A stretch of 64,000 bases of DNA from the NCBI RefSeq assembly GCF_029962835.1, contig NC_080575.1, positions 42,818,336 to 42,882,335 of the forward strand, written 5' to 3'. Below the pieces are notes generated by a model, which saw nothing but the letters and a program-made list of their open reading frames with translations, did not search any database and was not told the DNA's origin. The position numbers and the translations under genes are program-made. Shown one piece after another: positions 44,641 through 58,300 of the stretch. Position 1 is the first letter of the stretch. Each line of letters begins with the position of its first letter. The DNA is from Magnolia sinica (lineage: Eukaryota > Streptophyta > Magnoliopsida > Magnoliales > Magnoliaceae).

Positions 44641-45400
44641 TGAACCAGATGTTGAGGTAATGAAAATTTAATTCCTAGCAGTGGGAATCCAATTTCCAAC
44701 ACCCTAGTTGACCCCATTTGATGTGAACAACAACCTAAGAATACATGCCACGGGGTTCGAGCTAACATAGCCACCAACAAAAATTGAATTTACGTTAGCA
44801 TCTCTATATAAAAGGGGCCTCACCCGCCCATTCAAAGGGGGCATTCCAGGATTCAGGACCATTTGCCTAAGTGAGAGAAGGAGAGAAAGAGAGAAGGGGA
44901 CCATTCCTTAGCCCGAGAGAGAGAGAGAGAAAGAGAGGAGCAGTCCAACCATCCAACTTTAGCCTCTTAGCCATCTAAGCTACCCAGCCTTAGCATCGCA
45001 TCAATCTAAGCCACCTAAACTCAACATCACATTGATCCAAGCCTTTTCAAGATTTAGATCTCATGGAGTAGAGTTCTGAGATGAGGCATCTAACCATCTC
45101 TTCTACAACGAGTCTCGGGTTTCCTTCATCCTCTCTCATATCTTCCAAGTGCACAGTCGCATTGTGCGATTCATCTTCAGCTTATTATCACATTTGCATA
45201 TTTGCTACAACGTCTCCTTTCTCATAGACTAACCTATAGTATTTTCTTTTTAGTTTTTGCAAAATAATAATAATAATAATAATAATAAAATTACCTCTTT
45301 GGTCATGATCAATGTCAAGCGTTCAATTCCATGATCATGAATGCATTCAAGCCACTATAGTTGTCTCTCTAGATAATTTTCAAAAATACGCATATTAATG
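44641..45400 (+). mobile_element. LTR-like segment with a TATA box
   Basis: Contains TATATAAAA (44805-44813) followed by a C-rich transition and GGCATTCCAGG, then an AG-rich leader (44870-44938). This arrangement resembles the U3-R boundary of a plant LTR. No partner LTR was identified in the window. An (AAT)n run lies at 45262-45291. Confidence 0.35.
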
Positions 45401-45893
45401 CAGGCTGAGAAGGGTGCTTAACCTCTTCCTTCTTCGTCATCGAGGCTCTTGTTCAAAATTTTAGACACAAATCAATCTTTAAGAGCCATTCGAGTTAGAG
45501 AATCTTCAAATCTCCAACTCATTGTGATTCTATGGTAACCAGCTGAAGCAGATTTTGAGCTTTATTGGCTAGTGACCCCCTTAAAGTCAACATATCATTT
45601 TTTGAGTCAATATCACACCCTATTCTACCAAAAAGCAGAAAAGAGTATATACAAAGCCATACAATCAATGATATTCTAAAGCCTTGAGCTGTCTGCGCCC
45701 AGCACAAGGTCTATCTAAGCCTGGTCCACAAATTAAGAACTCACCCAGAAATGTGACAGCCCAAAAGAAACATGCCAGAACTAAAACCGTAATAATTTAC
45801 ACAGCCGGAGCCCAAATGCAACCACCCACTTTTGTGCAAGACATGGAGTTGTTCATTAAGTGTGCCCCACCCTGCAAGATATATGACAAAAAA
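45401..45893. other. Flank of the giant inverted repeat
   Basis: No recognised gene. The last bases GACAAAAAA (45885-45893) are partly repeated after the right end of the inverted repeat (GACAAGATT, 53630-53638). Confidence 0.4.
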
Positions 45894-47910
45894 GAGTGTG
45901 ATCCTCTGTTTCGTGGAAACAGCAATCAGGGTCCATGTCACTGTAAGTGCCACGTCACCGGCTTTTTTTAATATATTAAAAAAATTACATTTTAGGAAAA
46001 GTCTAACGCCGTTAAACGGTGTTGTTTGGAAATCGGATTGCATACCGAGTACAGTACGACTATTGCTCTTACCGTACTGAGGAAACTCAGTTGGGCCCAC
46101 CTTGTATGTATGTGGTCTATCCATGCTGTCCATCCGTTTTTCCATCTAATTTAAGGGTTTGATCCCAAAATTGAAGTATATCCAAATATCAAGTGGATCA
46201 TACCACAGTAAACAGTGAGGATAATGATTTCCACCGTTGAAACCTTGCTAGGCCCCACAGTGATGTTTATTTGTCATCCAACCTGTTCATAAGATCATAC
46301 AGTCATGGATGAAGAGAAAACACAAATATAAACTTGATCCAAAACTTTTGTAGCCCCTAAAAAATTTTCAATGGTAAACGTTTAATTCAACTGTTTCTTA
46401 TGGTGTGGTCCATTTGAAGATTTTAAATATTTCATTTTTGGTCATAAAACTAAAAGTATCTGTTAAAATTGATGGACGGATCGGATGACATACATAAGTC
46501 ATAGTGGACCCGACAGAGTTTACTCAGTACGCGAACGCTGTGAGTTACTACGCAATCCGCTTCCTCCCATCCGGTGATTCAGCGCACGGCTTGAGTAGCG
46601 AGACTCGCTACCAAAGTTACGTCACCAAGTTATGTGGGTCCCACTATGATGTATGTTTTGTATCCACACCGTCCATCCATTTGGAAAGATCATTTTAGGG
46701 TATGATCCATAGAATGAATCAGATCCAAAACTCGAGTGGACCCCACCACAGGTAACAGTGGAGAGAAGTCACACCCACCATTAAAAACTTCTAAGGGTTA
46801 CAAAAGTTTTCGATCAAGCTGATATTTGTCTTTTCCCTTCTTTAATGTCTGTGTTAACTTATGAACAGGTTGGATCTCAAATAAAAATCACGGTAGACCT
46901 TAGGAAGGCTTCAACTGTGGACATAACTCTCCTCACTGTTTTAAGTGGAGGAGTCCACTCCAGCTTTGGATTTGCCTCATTCTTTTGATCATGCCTTAAA
47001 ATGATCTCTCCAAATGGATGGACAGTGTGGATACAACACATACATCATGGTGGGCCCCACATAAATTGGTGACGTCACTTGAGTCCAACTACTCAACCTC
47101 CTGTTGGTAGCTAATCCGCATCCAATTTCTTTCTTTTAAAATTTAATTAGGTCACATTATCTCATAGCAATTTTATAAGATAAAAAAATATTAACAAAAT
47201 TTGCCTGATTAGGAAGGAATATTAGCTGCTAATCTTCTAATTACCAATGTTTCTTGTGGTGTGGTCCACCTGAGATATGAATCTTCCTCAATTTTGTGCT
47301 TATGAACTACAATGATCTGTAAAAATGGATGGACGGTGTGGATAAAATACATACATCATGGTAGAGCCAATAGAGCTTTTCCAATAACACACAGTACTGC
47401 AGTTGGTGGTATATGCTAGTGTCCCCTTTGTCAAAGCCACTGGTATGAGCAAATAATCAGTGGATTAGGTGGGATATACTGTGATGTTTTCTAAAAAATC
47501 AACCTAGACCACAAGGTGTGTCACTCCATTTTAGGCCACAGGCCGATAAAATCAATTTTATCTATAATTCAGGTTGACCATATGATTGTAAACAGTGTAT
47601 AGGCAATCCTCGCTTTACAAATTGTTTCCATTAGTCTAGCCCAAGTGATTCATGTATCGATATGATTTTTGGTAAAATGCTTTTTTTTTTCTTTCTTTTT
47701 TTCTTTTTAAATAATCTAGTTGTTGAAGTAGATTTTGATGTAAGTATAATATTTGACCCTTTAAAATAAAGGGTGGACATCTCTCTCCCAACTATTTCCT
47801 TTAGTGCGTATCTCTAGGCTTAATATGAGACTTAATAGCCAATAGTTATAATGGATATTACATAAACATCATAATGGGCCCCGGAAAAATCAAGAGTCAC
47901 GCCCCATACA

Positions 47911-47949
<39 letters not shown>

Positions 47950-48180
47950 CTCTTTACAATTGGAGAAGTTTGGGGGATTGAATTTTTGGCTATGTATAAA
48001 ATCCACTCTGACAATTAGATGCGTAATCATTTAGGCCTAAATCCAAAAAGAAAAAAGAAAAAAGGTTAACACGAGATTCATGTGAGCCACACCAAAGAAA
48101 ATATATATTTGGAAGAGAAACGTACCCTTGAAACTTATAGGACTTACTATGATGATTATATAAAATGGATACATTAGTTT
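45894..48180 (+). repeat. Left arm of the giant inverted repeat
   Basis: Aligns in inverse orientation with 49830-53629. It carries two GTGGG(T/C)CCCAC.ATGATGTATG blocks (about 46630 and 47045-47070, the latter inverted) and ends inward with the (AT) tract 47915-47945 and the segment 47946-48180. Confidence 0.8.
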
Positions 48181-49829
48181 ATCTAATGGAACCTTATCAC
48201 TTTGTCAAATGAACCCGTTACTTTGTCTATTGAAACCTCGTCATTTTATTTGACAAGCCGCCACTTTATCTAGTGAAATCCTATCACTTTGCGGAATAAT
48301 ATCGTCACTTTGTCTAGTGGAATCAAGTCACTTTATTCGAAAACTTGTAATTTTATCAAGTAAAACCCTATCAATCTATCTGGCAACTCAATCACTTTAT
48401 CTAGTGAAACATCGTCACTTTGTCTAATGGAACCCTATTATTTTGACCAATAATCACATATGTAGCACCCTGGTTCCCGAAACCCAAGTACACTACTCGT
48501 TTTCCAAAAACCCGAGTGTTAACTTTTAAAAATAGTCCAAATTTCATGTACATTTTTTTTCTTTATTAGAATTAGCAATTTAGTGGAATAGAAACAAATT
48601 AAGTATAAGAGTGAGTCTAAATATACATAACAAAATAATTGAGTGGCTACCCGAAGGCTTATACAAACCAATGTCTTAAGTTTTTAGAATACAAGACAGT
48701 AAAAATTAAATACAAATGAAATCAAGAATAGAGAGTCATAAAATCATCTAGCTCCTCCTATTCCACGTGAACACTAACATTCTCATCATCTGCGTCTCCT
48801 GCACACTAAATATGATTTAATAGCGTCAATGGCTATCCCAGTGAGGTACAACCCCCAACATATACTAAACATCAAAATAATTAAGCATAGTTTACAGGAA
48901 CAATATATAATGAATAGTTTTCATGGTAATAAGACAATTCAACATGGGCCTTAAATCATGTGTGGCCACCGACAATATATATCATCCATTGTCGATAATT
49001 TTTTCTTAGTCATTAGACAAAGTGACGGGGTTCATTGGACAAAGTGACGGGGTTATTAGACGAAGTGACAAAATTATACTAAACAAAGTGACGAGGTTGC
49101 TCGACAAAGCAACATGATTCCACTAAACAAATTAATAAGGTTAAACGAGATAAAGCAAATAGGGTTCCATTAGACAAAGTTACAGATTGTCGAAAAAAGT
49201 GATGGGTTGCCGGACAAAGTGATCTGGTTTTACTAAACGAAGTGATAAGGCTGGAAGACAAAGTGATGAGGTTACTGGACAAAGTAACGAGATTGTTGGA
49301 CGAAGTGACGAGGTTCACTAGACAAAGTGATTGGGTTGCTGGACAAAGTGATGAGGTTCTACTAGAAAAAGAGACTGTAGTAAGATAAAGTGACAAAGTT
49401 CTACTGTATCAAGTGACGTGGTTCTATAGAGAGTGACGAGGTTGCTGGACAAAATGACAAGGTTTCACTAGATAAAGTGAAAGTCGTGCTAGACAAAGTG
49501 ATAAGGTTCTAGTAGACAAAGTGACATGATTATTGGACAAAGTAAGGAGGTTCCATTAGACAAAGTAACGATGTTCCACTAGATAAAGTGATGGGGTTGC
49601 CAGACAAATTGATAGGGTTTTTCTTGATAAAATGACGAGTTTTCAAATAAAGTGACTTGGTTCCACTAGAAAAAGTGATGATATTACTGTGCAAAGTGAC
49701 AGGATTTCACTAGATAAAGTAGTGACTTGTCAAATAAAATGACGGGGTTTCAATAGACAAAGTGACAAGTTTATTTGACAAAGTGATAGGGTTCTATTAA
49801 ACAAAATGATGGGGTTCCATTAGATAAAC
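48181..49829. repeat. Core: oppositely oriented ~21-bp minisatellites around a short spacer
   Basis: 48181-48450 contains about 12 units of the type CACTTTGTCTAGTGAAACC. 49010-49829 contains about 38 units in the opposite orientation (GACAAAGTGACGGGGTTCC and variants). The spacer 48451-49009 is unique in this window. It begins with phrases like GGTTCCCGAAACCCAAGTAC and includes CCAGTGAGGTACAACCCCC (48838), and I cannot assign it to a family. The reading frames in the minisatellite (for example 49079-49396, minus) are repeat artefacts. Confidence 0.8.
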
Positions 49830-50077
49830 TAATGTGTCCATTTTATATAATCATCATGGTGGGTCCTATAAATTTCAAGGGTGAATGTCCCTCTTCTAAA
49901 TATTTTCTTTGGTGTGGCTCATATGAATCTTGTGTTAACCTAATTTTTTTGGATTCAGGCCTAAATGATTACGCATCTAATTGTCAGAGTGGATTTTACA
50001 CACATCATGGTGGGCCCCTGCAAAAAATTCAATCCCCCATACTTCTCCAATTGTAAAGAGAGTTTATATATATATAT

Positions 50078-50715
<638 letters not shown>

Positions 50716-51384
50716 ATGGGGTGTGACTCTTGATTTTTTCGGGGCCCACTGCGATGTTTATGTTATATATACTATAACCATTGGCTATTAAGTCTGAGCT
50801 AGAGATACACACTAAAGAAAATAGTTGGGAGAGAGATGTCCACCCTTAATTTTAAAGGGTCAAACATTATACTTACATAAAAATCTACTTCAACAACTAG
50901 ATTATTAAATAAATAAATAAATAATATTTTGCCAAAAATCATACCGATACATGAATCACTTGGGCCAGACTAATGGAAACAATTTAGAAGGCGAGGATTA
51001 TTTATACACTGTTTACAATCATGTGGTCAACCTGAATTATTGATAGAACTGATTTTTTTGGCCTGTGGCCTAAAATGGGGTGACGTACCTTGTGATTTAG
51101 GTTGATTTTTCATAAAACATCATAGTATGGCCCGCCCGAGCCACTGACTATTTGCTCATGTAAGTGGCTCTGACAAAGGGACACTGGTAACATATACCAG
51201 CAACTGTAGTACTATGTATTGGAAAAGCTCTATTGGCTCCACCATGATGTATGTATTTTATCCACGCCTTTCATCCATTTTTACAAATCATTGTAGTTCA
51301 TGAGCACAAAATTGAGGAAGATCCAAATCTCAGGTGGACCGCACCACAAGAAACATGGATGATTAGAAGATTAAAAATTTATTA

Positions 51385-51945
51385 GGGGCTACAAAAGTTT
51401 TGGATGAAGATGATATTTGTATTTCTCTTCATCCACGTCTTTGTGACGTTATCAGTTGGTTGGATGGAAAATAAACATTACATTGGGCTCTACGAAGTTT
51501 ATAATGGTACGTGTTCAATCACCACTTTTTCTATGGTATGGTCCAATTGAGATATCGATCTATTTATTTTTAGACTCATGCCTTGATGTAAGTGGGCAAA
51601 ATGGATAAACAGTGCGGATTAAAAAAAAAAAAACACAACCATCATGGTTAGAGGTGGGCATCGAGTCAATTCAAACCGAGTTAGGGCTGACCTGACTCAA
51701 TTCGGTTTTGAAATAGGCCTGACCCAAACTCGACCTGACTCGATACCGAGTCCAGCATGCCTAACCCGATCTAAGTTCGGGCCTGGCCTGGACTAATCCG
51801 GACTGAATCTGACCCGATTGCAAGTACCTATTCAGGTCAAGTCTTAAAATAATATGAGAAAACAGATGGATGGAGTAGATATACAATGCATAGATCATGG
51901 TGGGCCCATGGTGAGGATCCTACGGACATCACTCATCCTAGGTCG
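51385..51945. repeat. Extra segment present only in the right arm
   Basis: The left arm passes directly from the equivalent of 51384 to that of 51946. The extra sequence contains GGGGCTACAAAAGTTTTGGA, A-rich 51626-51641, and a word-like GACCTGACTCGA segment at 51655-51850. It could be an insertion in the right arm or a deletion in the left arm. Confidence 0.5.
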
Positions 51946-52317
51946 CAGCTAATATTTCTTGATAATCAAGCAGATTTTGTAAATATTTTTTTTATGTTAT
52001 AAAATTACTGTGAAATGACATGGCCTAATTAAATTTTAGAAGAAAGAAATTGGAGGTGGATTAGCTACCAACACGTTGAGTAGCTAGACTTGCCGTTGAA
52101 GTGATGCCACCAAGTTTTGTGGGGCCCACCATGATGTATGTGTTGTATCCACACCGTCCATCCATTTGGAGAGATCATTTTAGGGCATGATCAAAAGAAT
52201 GAGGTAGATCCAAAGTTGGGGTGAACCCCATCATAGAAATTAGTGAGGAGAGTGACGTCCACCGTCGAAGCCTTCCTAAGGTCCAGTGTGATTTTTATTT
52301 GAGATCTAACCTGTTCA

Positions 52318-52919
52318 TAAGTTAACACAGATATTAAAGGAGCAGAAACACAAATATCAGCTTGATCGAAAACTTTTGTGGCCCTTAGAAGTTTTTAATG
52401 GTAAGCGTACTCTCTTCATTGTTTTCTGTGGTAGGGTCCACTCGAGTTTTAGATCTGATTCATTCTTTGGCTCATGCCCTAAAATGATCTCTTTAAATGG
52501 ATGGATAGTGTGGATACAAAACATACATCATGGTGGGACCGACATAACAACTGACGTCACTTTAGTAGCTAGTCTCACTACTCAACCTGTGTGCTGAATC
52601 CCCGGATGAAAACTTAAATAAAAATCAAGGTGGACCTTAAGTTAACACAGACATTGAAGAAAGGAAAACACAAATATCAGCTTGATTGAAAACTTTTGTG
52701 ACACTTAGAAGTTTTTAATGGTGGGCATGACTCCCTCCACTGTTTTCTGCGTTGGGGTCCACTCGAGTTTTGGATCTGATTCATTCTATGGCTCATGCCC
52801 TAAAATGATATCTCCAAATGGATTGACGGTGTGGATACAAAACATACATCATGGTGGGACCCACATAACTAGGTGACGTAACTTTGGTAGCGAGTCTCGC
52901 TACTCACGCCGTGCGCTGA
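52318..52919. repeat. ~300-bp tandem duplication in the right arm
   Basis: 52318-52617 and 52636-52919 both run AAGTTAACACAGA(T/C)ATT to a GTGTGCTGAATCC / GTGCGCTGAATCC end. The left arm has one copy. Confidence 0.8.
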
Positions 52920-53638
52920 ATCCGCAAATGGAAGGAAGCGGATTGCGTGGTAACTCACTAAGCTAGGTACCGAGTAAACTATGTGGGGTCCATCATGATT
53001 TATGTATTTTATCTGCTCCGTCCATCAATTTTAGTAGATACATTTAGGGCTTGAGACCAAAGATGAAGCATATACAATGTTCAAATGGACCACACCATAG
53101 GAAACAGTTGAATTGAACATTTACCGTTCAAAATTTCTTGGGGGCTACAAAAGTTTTGGATCAAGCTTATATTTGTGTTTTCTCTTCATCCATGCCTGTA
53201 TGATCTTATGAACAAGTTGGATGACGAATAAACATCACTGTGGGGCCTAGCAAGGTTTCAACGGTGGAAATCATTATCCCCACTATTTACTGTGGTATGA
53301 TCCACTTGATATTTGGATATACTTCAAGTTTGGGCTCAACCCCTTAAATTAGATGGAAAAACGGATGGACGGCCTGGATAGACCACATACATACAAAGGT
53401 CGGCCCAACTGATTTTGCTCAGCACGGTAAGAGCAAGAGCGTCCTGTAATCGGTATGCAAACCGATTTCCAAACGAAACCGTTAGACGGTAAGACTTTTC
53501 CTGAAATGTAATTTTTTTTAATACATTAAAAAATCTGGTGATGTGGCACTTACAGTGACGTGGACCAATAATAATATTAATATTGGATTCAGCTGCTCGC
53601 TGTTTCCACGAAACAGAGGATCCGCACTCGACAAGATT

Positions 53639-55392
53639 AGACATCGACAGGTAGTTTTGACCTACCATACGTTGACCACTAAAACGGAAGTGCATGGGTT
53701 GCATCAGACCCTATATGCCTAATTTGTGCTACAGCGAACAAGCAACCACTAATCAGAGATTAGGGTGGTTCAACCAATCTGATTTTGGGATAGTGACTCA
53801 TAAACATAGGATTCTATGATTTAGTGCGTTTAACGTGGAGATACTGCATGCCACGTATTTGGTTTCAGGAATCGCACGGGACATGTAGAGGCAGTCTTTC
53901 AGGTAGCGAAAAGGAATGTAACGGATTGGGCAGTGGGCCATAAGGTTGTAGACTGTTTCCCAGGAAGCTGGGCGGCCTATTAAGGGTTCTCGAATTGTTG
54001 TATGGTTCTTTTTTTCTATTTTGTCTGGCTTTGTCCTTCTTTCTTAATAAATATCTCTCATCATTTTAAAAAAATAAAATAAAAAATACTGGCGAGATTT
54101 TGAGAATATCACAAGGCAAGCATGATGGATTGAGTCTAAGGGCTAATTAAAGTTGGTGCACGATCAAGTAAAATCATACCAAGCATGATGGACCGCTAGG
54201 TTAGGAGACTTTAATGCGATCTTCAAATATAAACATACAATCAAGTACATCACGGTAATCGTATACTACTATTATTCATACTCCCATGTATTGAATCTAC
54301 AAGATCCTTGTGGTGAATATTAATCCATCTCAACTTATCATTAGTTCAACATTACACAAGATAACTACAAAACAAATCCCAACTTTCCATACTCACTGGA
54401 CTTGTTAGACTTTTAAAGTAATCAAGCACTATGGTGCCACAACTCTCCCATGGCCATCAAAGTCGCCTGTCCCTCTTCATTCTTATCCCATGAGCTCACA
54501 AGAGAAAATCCCTCTATAACCCCTTGAAACACACACACACACACACACACACAAATAAAATTAATAATATGAGAAAACATGGGCATGCGACTAATGGCCA
54601 GGTTCCATTTATTATTAAGGTTCACTAATGACTCAATTCCAATCAAAACTCAAGTCGAGTTGCGTTTTCAATCTTTTGAACTGTGTTCTTCACAATATGT
54701 GATGGTTTAATAGAAGAAAAACACTCAAAATCCCGATAACCTGTAAATGAGAGACTTTCCTTTTTGGTGACCCAAATCGAACCAATTATCTGGTTCATGG
54801 TGGATGGAACAAACCCCAAGACTCTCCTACGTCAAATGATCCTAACCAGCTGAATGGTCACTTGTTAAATGTGGACAATCCGGTTGTAATTTTCATTCGG
54901 ACTGCTAGGACCATCCAACACAGCCCCACCAGACCAGCAGCTAATAGTATTGAAAGGTGGGTCCCTGTTCCTTTGTTTTTTCCTACAATTAGAGGCCATT
55001 TCTTTTTATCATGCATCACATAAAACCTGTTTTGTCCCAGCAGTTAGGACACCTGGGTTACATTGCCAATAGCATAAGACTGATCCCAGCTTACCCACAC
55101 GATAATGATGGTCATGATGGTGATGACAACGATGATACAGGGTCAAGGGCAATAACAACTAAGAAAAGGACTAGAGAAAGAACAATTCATCTAATCTACA
55201 CCCAAAACAAGCTGTAGAAACCTTAGAAAAAGGAATTACAAACTGTCTTGTGATTATGTATACATCAGCTCTCACATTGGATAGAAAACTAGGCATAAAG
55301 GGAGAAAAGCCTTACCTTTTAGGCCCTGCAGCTGGACCCCCGAAAAGAAAATTTTTTTTGTTACAGACCATTTCACTTCTAAAGAGAGCATG
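53639..55392. other. Intergenic sequence before the PMT gene
   Basis: 53870-54060 looks like the 3' part of a retroposed transcript: GAAAAGGAATGTAACGG, then TTCTTAATAAATATCTC, then an A-rich end. An (AC)n run lies at 54533-54553. 55010-55392 is the likely 3' UTR and downstream flank of the PMT gene. No other gene recognised. Confidence 0.4.
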
Positions 55393-58300
55393 TTACAACG
55401 TTTTGGCTTCACCCTCTTCCCATAACCTCTTTCTTGCAATTAAAACTCTTTCTTCACCCAACGAAAGAGCATCCACCTTTGGTTCTACTTCAGACGACCA
55501 GCCATCCCAATGCAGTGCCATCATAAACTTCCGAATGTAGTTTATAACATAATATTTATCTCTTAAAATCACAAACCCATTGGGTCGAAGCATCCGATCC
55601 ATCTCAACGAGCAGATCTTCGATGCTACACCCACGCTTCTCTATCTCAGAAAATACAGACCAAGCATGAAGTAAATCATAGGTGCGTGGATAGGTAGAAA
55701 ATGATTCACACCTGTATTTTATGCAACAATAGGAACCTTAGTTAAAATACTGGAACAAGAACATCAGCAAGTAAAAAATAAAATAAAATGAGAGGACACT
55801 TGAATTCTGGGGGATGTGTATGTATACTATTACTATCATCGGGCCTTGAGTGAATCAAATATGACCCACATTTCATAACTGATACCATGGTAGACCTGTC
55901 CCCAAACTCTTCAGATGGAACAATCCTAATCCATCAGTGGGCTTCAAATTGGGGTTTAGAAAAAGTAGAGCAATGGTCCGCATTAAACTGAATAAAGGGC
56001 CTAAAGATTGGAAGAGTAGAACCTTCCTATCTGGGAAATTTTTTGACCATGGGCCATCCACTGTAGGTCCCATGATATTAATTGTCTAAAACACTGAACC
56101 AATCCACCCTCCCTCCCTCCCTCTCAGTTAATGTGCACTCAACCCAATACTACTAGCCATGGACCAGCCAATAAATCCACAAGGACCACTGCATGTGCTG
56201 TCGCCACCTGATCAAAAATCATTTTGCTGGTCAAAGGCCAGTTCTGTCATCATTGCCACGTTTCAGGGAATAAATTGGCCCACTCCTCATACTGTCAAAA
56301 CTATTGAGTAGGCATTCTAAGGTCTTGGATTTTGAGTATAAAACATTACAAGCACCAGTCCAAACTGAAATTTCCCAGATCAGTGTAGTTTATACGTGAC
56401 TGTTTTCTCCTCTGGATCTCAAACCAGTGACTTCCAGATAACTAACGATCATATATAATGAAAATAATCATTTATATTTTACACCAACAAAAGGGACAGA
56501 TCATCAATAAGGAAGAGGCAACAAGCAACAAAATGATGTGATAAAGAGTCAAATGCATACCAGTCATGAACAGTTCCAATCAAGCCTCGATCATAAATGA
56601 TCTTCAATTTGCTGGACTCATTGACAGGAACAACATTCATCACCCATACATCTTTATCTTTAAGGGAAGCTGCAAAACTGCCCAGGTTTGAATTCATATC
56701 CATGATGTTTCTGAAAGAATTCTTCTCTATTTTAGATTTCATCTGCTTCCAGTACTCAATGACTCTCCAATGCCAAATCTCCTGCATTTCATAAATCTCT
56801 CTAAGCAACTCATATTTGAAAGACTAAAAGTTCATAGAACCTAATGGATTCGAAAATCACACAGGATGTAGAAATACTTTTAAGGTTCCAGAAGCTTTAC
56901 CGTGTCTTCGCGATATATCTCAACATTGATGCCAAGTTCCTCTAGACGAGGTGGGGGTGTGGTTAGCCTTTGTGGCCATGGAACCAATCCGCTGCCTTTT
57001 GTTCTATGCATCACTGAATTTCCAAACAAAAACACATGTTTAAGAATTGAAAAGGCAGTGTGCCATATCATCATCATCATCTAGGCCTTACCCCAACAGT
57101 TTGCCATATCTTGAGACCAAAACAATACTCATAAAATAAAACACAGGTAACATAACTTATATACAGTATTCAGGAAGCAATCAAGACTACAGACTACCAT
57201 TAGACTTGTCGTCATGGTATTGAGTTGGTCTGAGTGCAAATGCCAGCTGTGAGAGAATAAGTAAAATGGTTAGTCCTGAATTTTTAACTATGTTTTGTTG
57301 GTGGTCTGTACTCGGCAATAGTAAGCATATCTTTTTTAATAAACAGTCAACAATTTTGAAGCTTTTTTCTTTATGTATCTCTTTGTTTCTCCTTTCAAAT
57401 AAATTGTGTCATTCATTTTTATTTTATTTTTTAAAAAGCACAACAGCACAATGATGGGTCTGACAGTCACCACTTTCAGCAAATCAACAAAACACAACCG
57501 ATTCTGGGAAACTAATACATTCATAGTTCCACTTCAGATTTTTTATTTTATTTTTTCCTTTTTCTTTTCTTCTAAAATGCAACTTTTAGATTATGAAGAC
57601 CACATCAACGATAAAAACACGGATGAGATCCCAGGTAACTCTAATCATTAGAAAGATGTGAATGACTTTCAGATAAGCAATTTTGGTGTGATGTGCTGTT
57701 CACTTCTCCATGAATGCAGGAACCCTTGCTCAGCATTTGGGAACGAGTTTCAAAGACCTTGAAATTGGGAGCTTTTTCCTATTAAGGACACACTACTGTT
57801 TTAGCTTCTCGTTCAATTACAGAAGCCAAATTCATGTCACTGTGCCATCATGGCATCAACTAAACCCATAAAAACTGTATATGTGAGATGATGCATCCAG
57901 AATCACAAAGAGAATATAAAGTGAAGCATGCACAAATCTGAAAAATGAAACTGACTCCATGGAACAGTAATCAACCTCATAAACATCAAACAAGAGTGGT
58001 GGAATTCTTAAGCACAGCAAGAAACTTAAGAAAACTTCTGAACTTGATTGATTCCATATGAATAATATCCTGCCTTTAAGGAACAGTGTTCAATGAATCA
58101 ATGGTATCAGTAGATACCATAGGTATTGCAGTGGGCAACACAAAATAGAGATGTATTATTGGCAATAATATTGTCGATACATGCTAATTTATCATGATAT
58201 CAAAAATGCCACAGTATATCAGCCCTCCGTTAGTTGAATAAATACAGTGTATCTATTGATAGATACTAGTGATGTACTTGATCAATACACAACAACCATG

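Noticed and set aside
49079-49396. 105-codon minus-strand frame rich in S, L and T
   Set aside because: It is the 21-bp minisatellite of the inverted repeat read in one phase.
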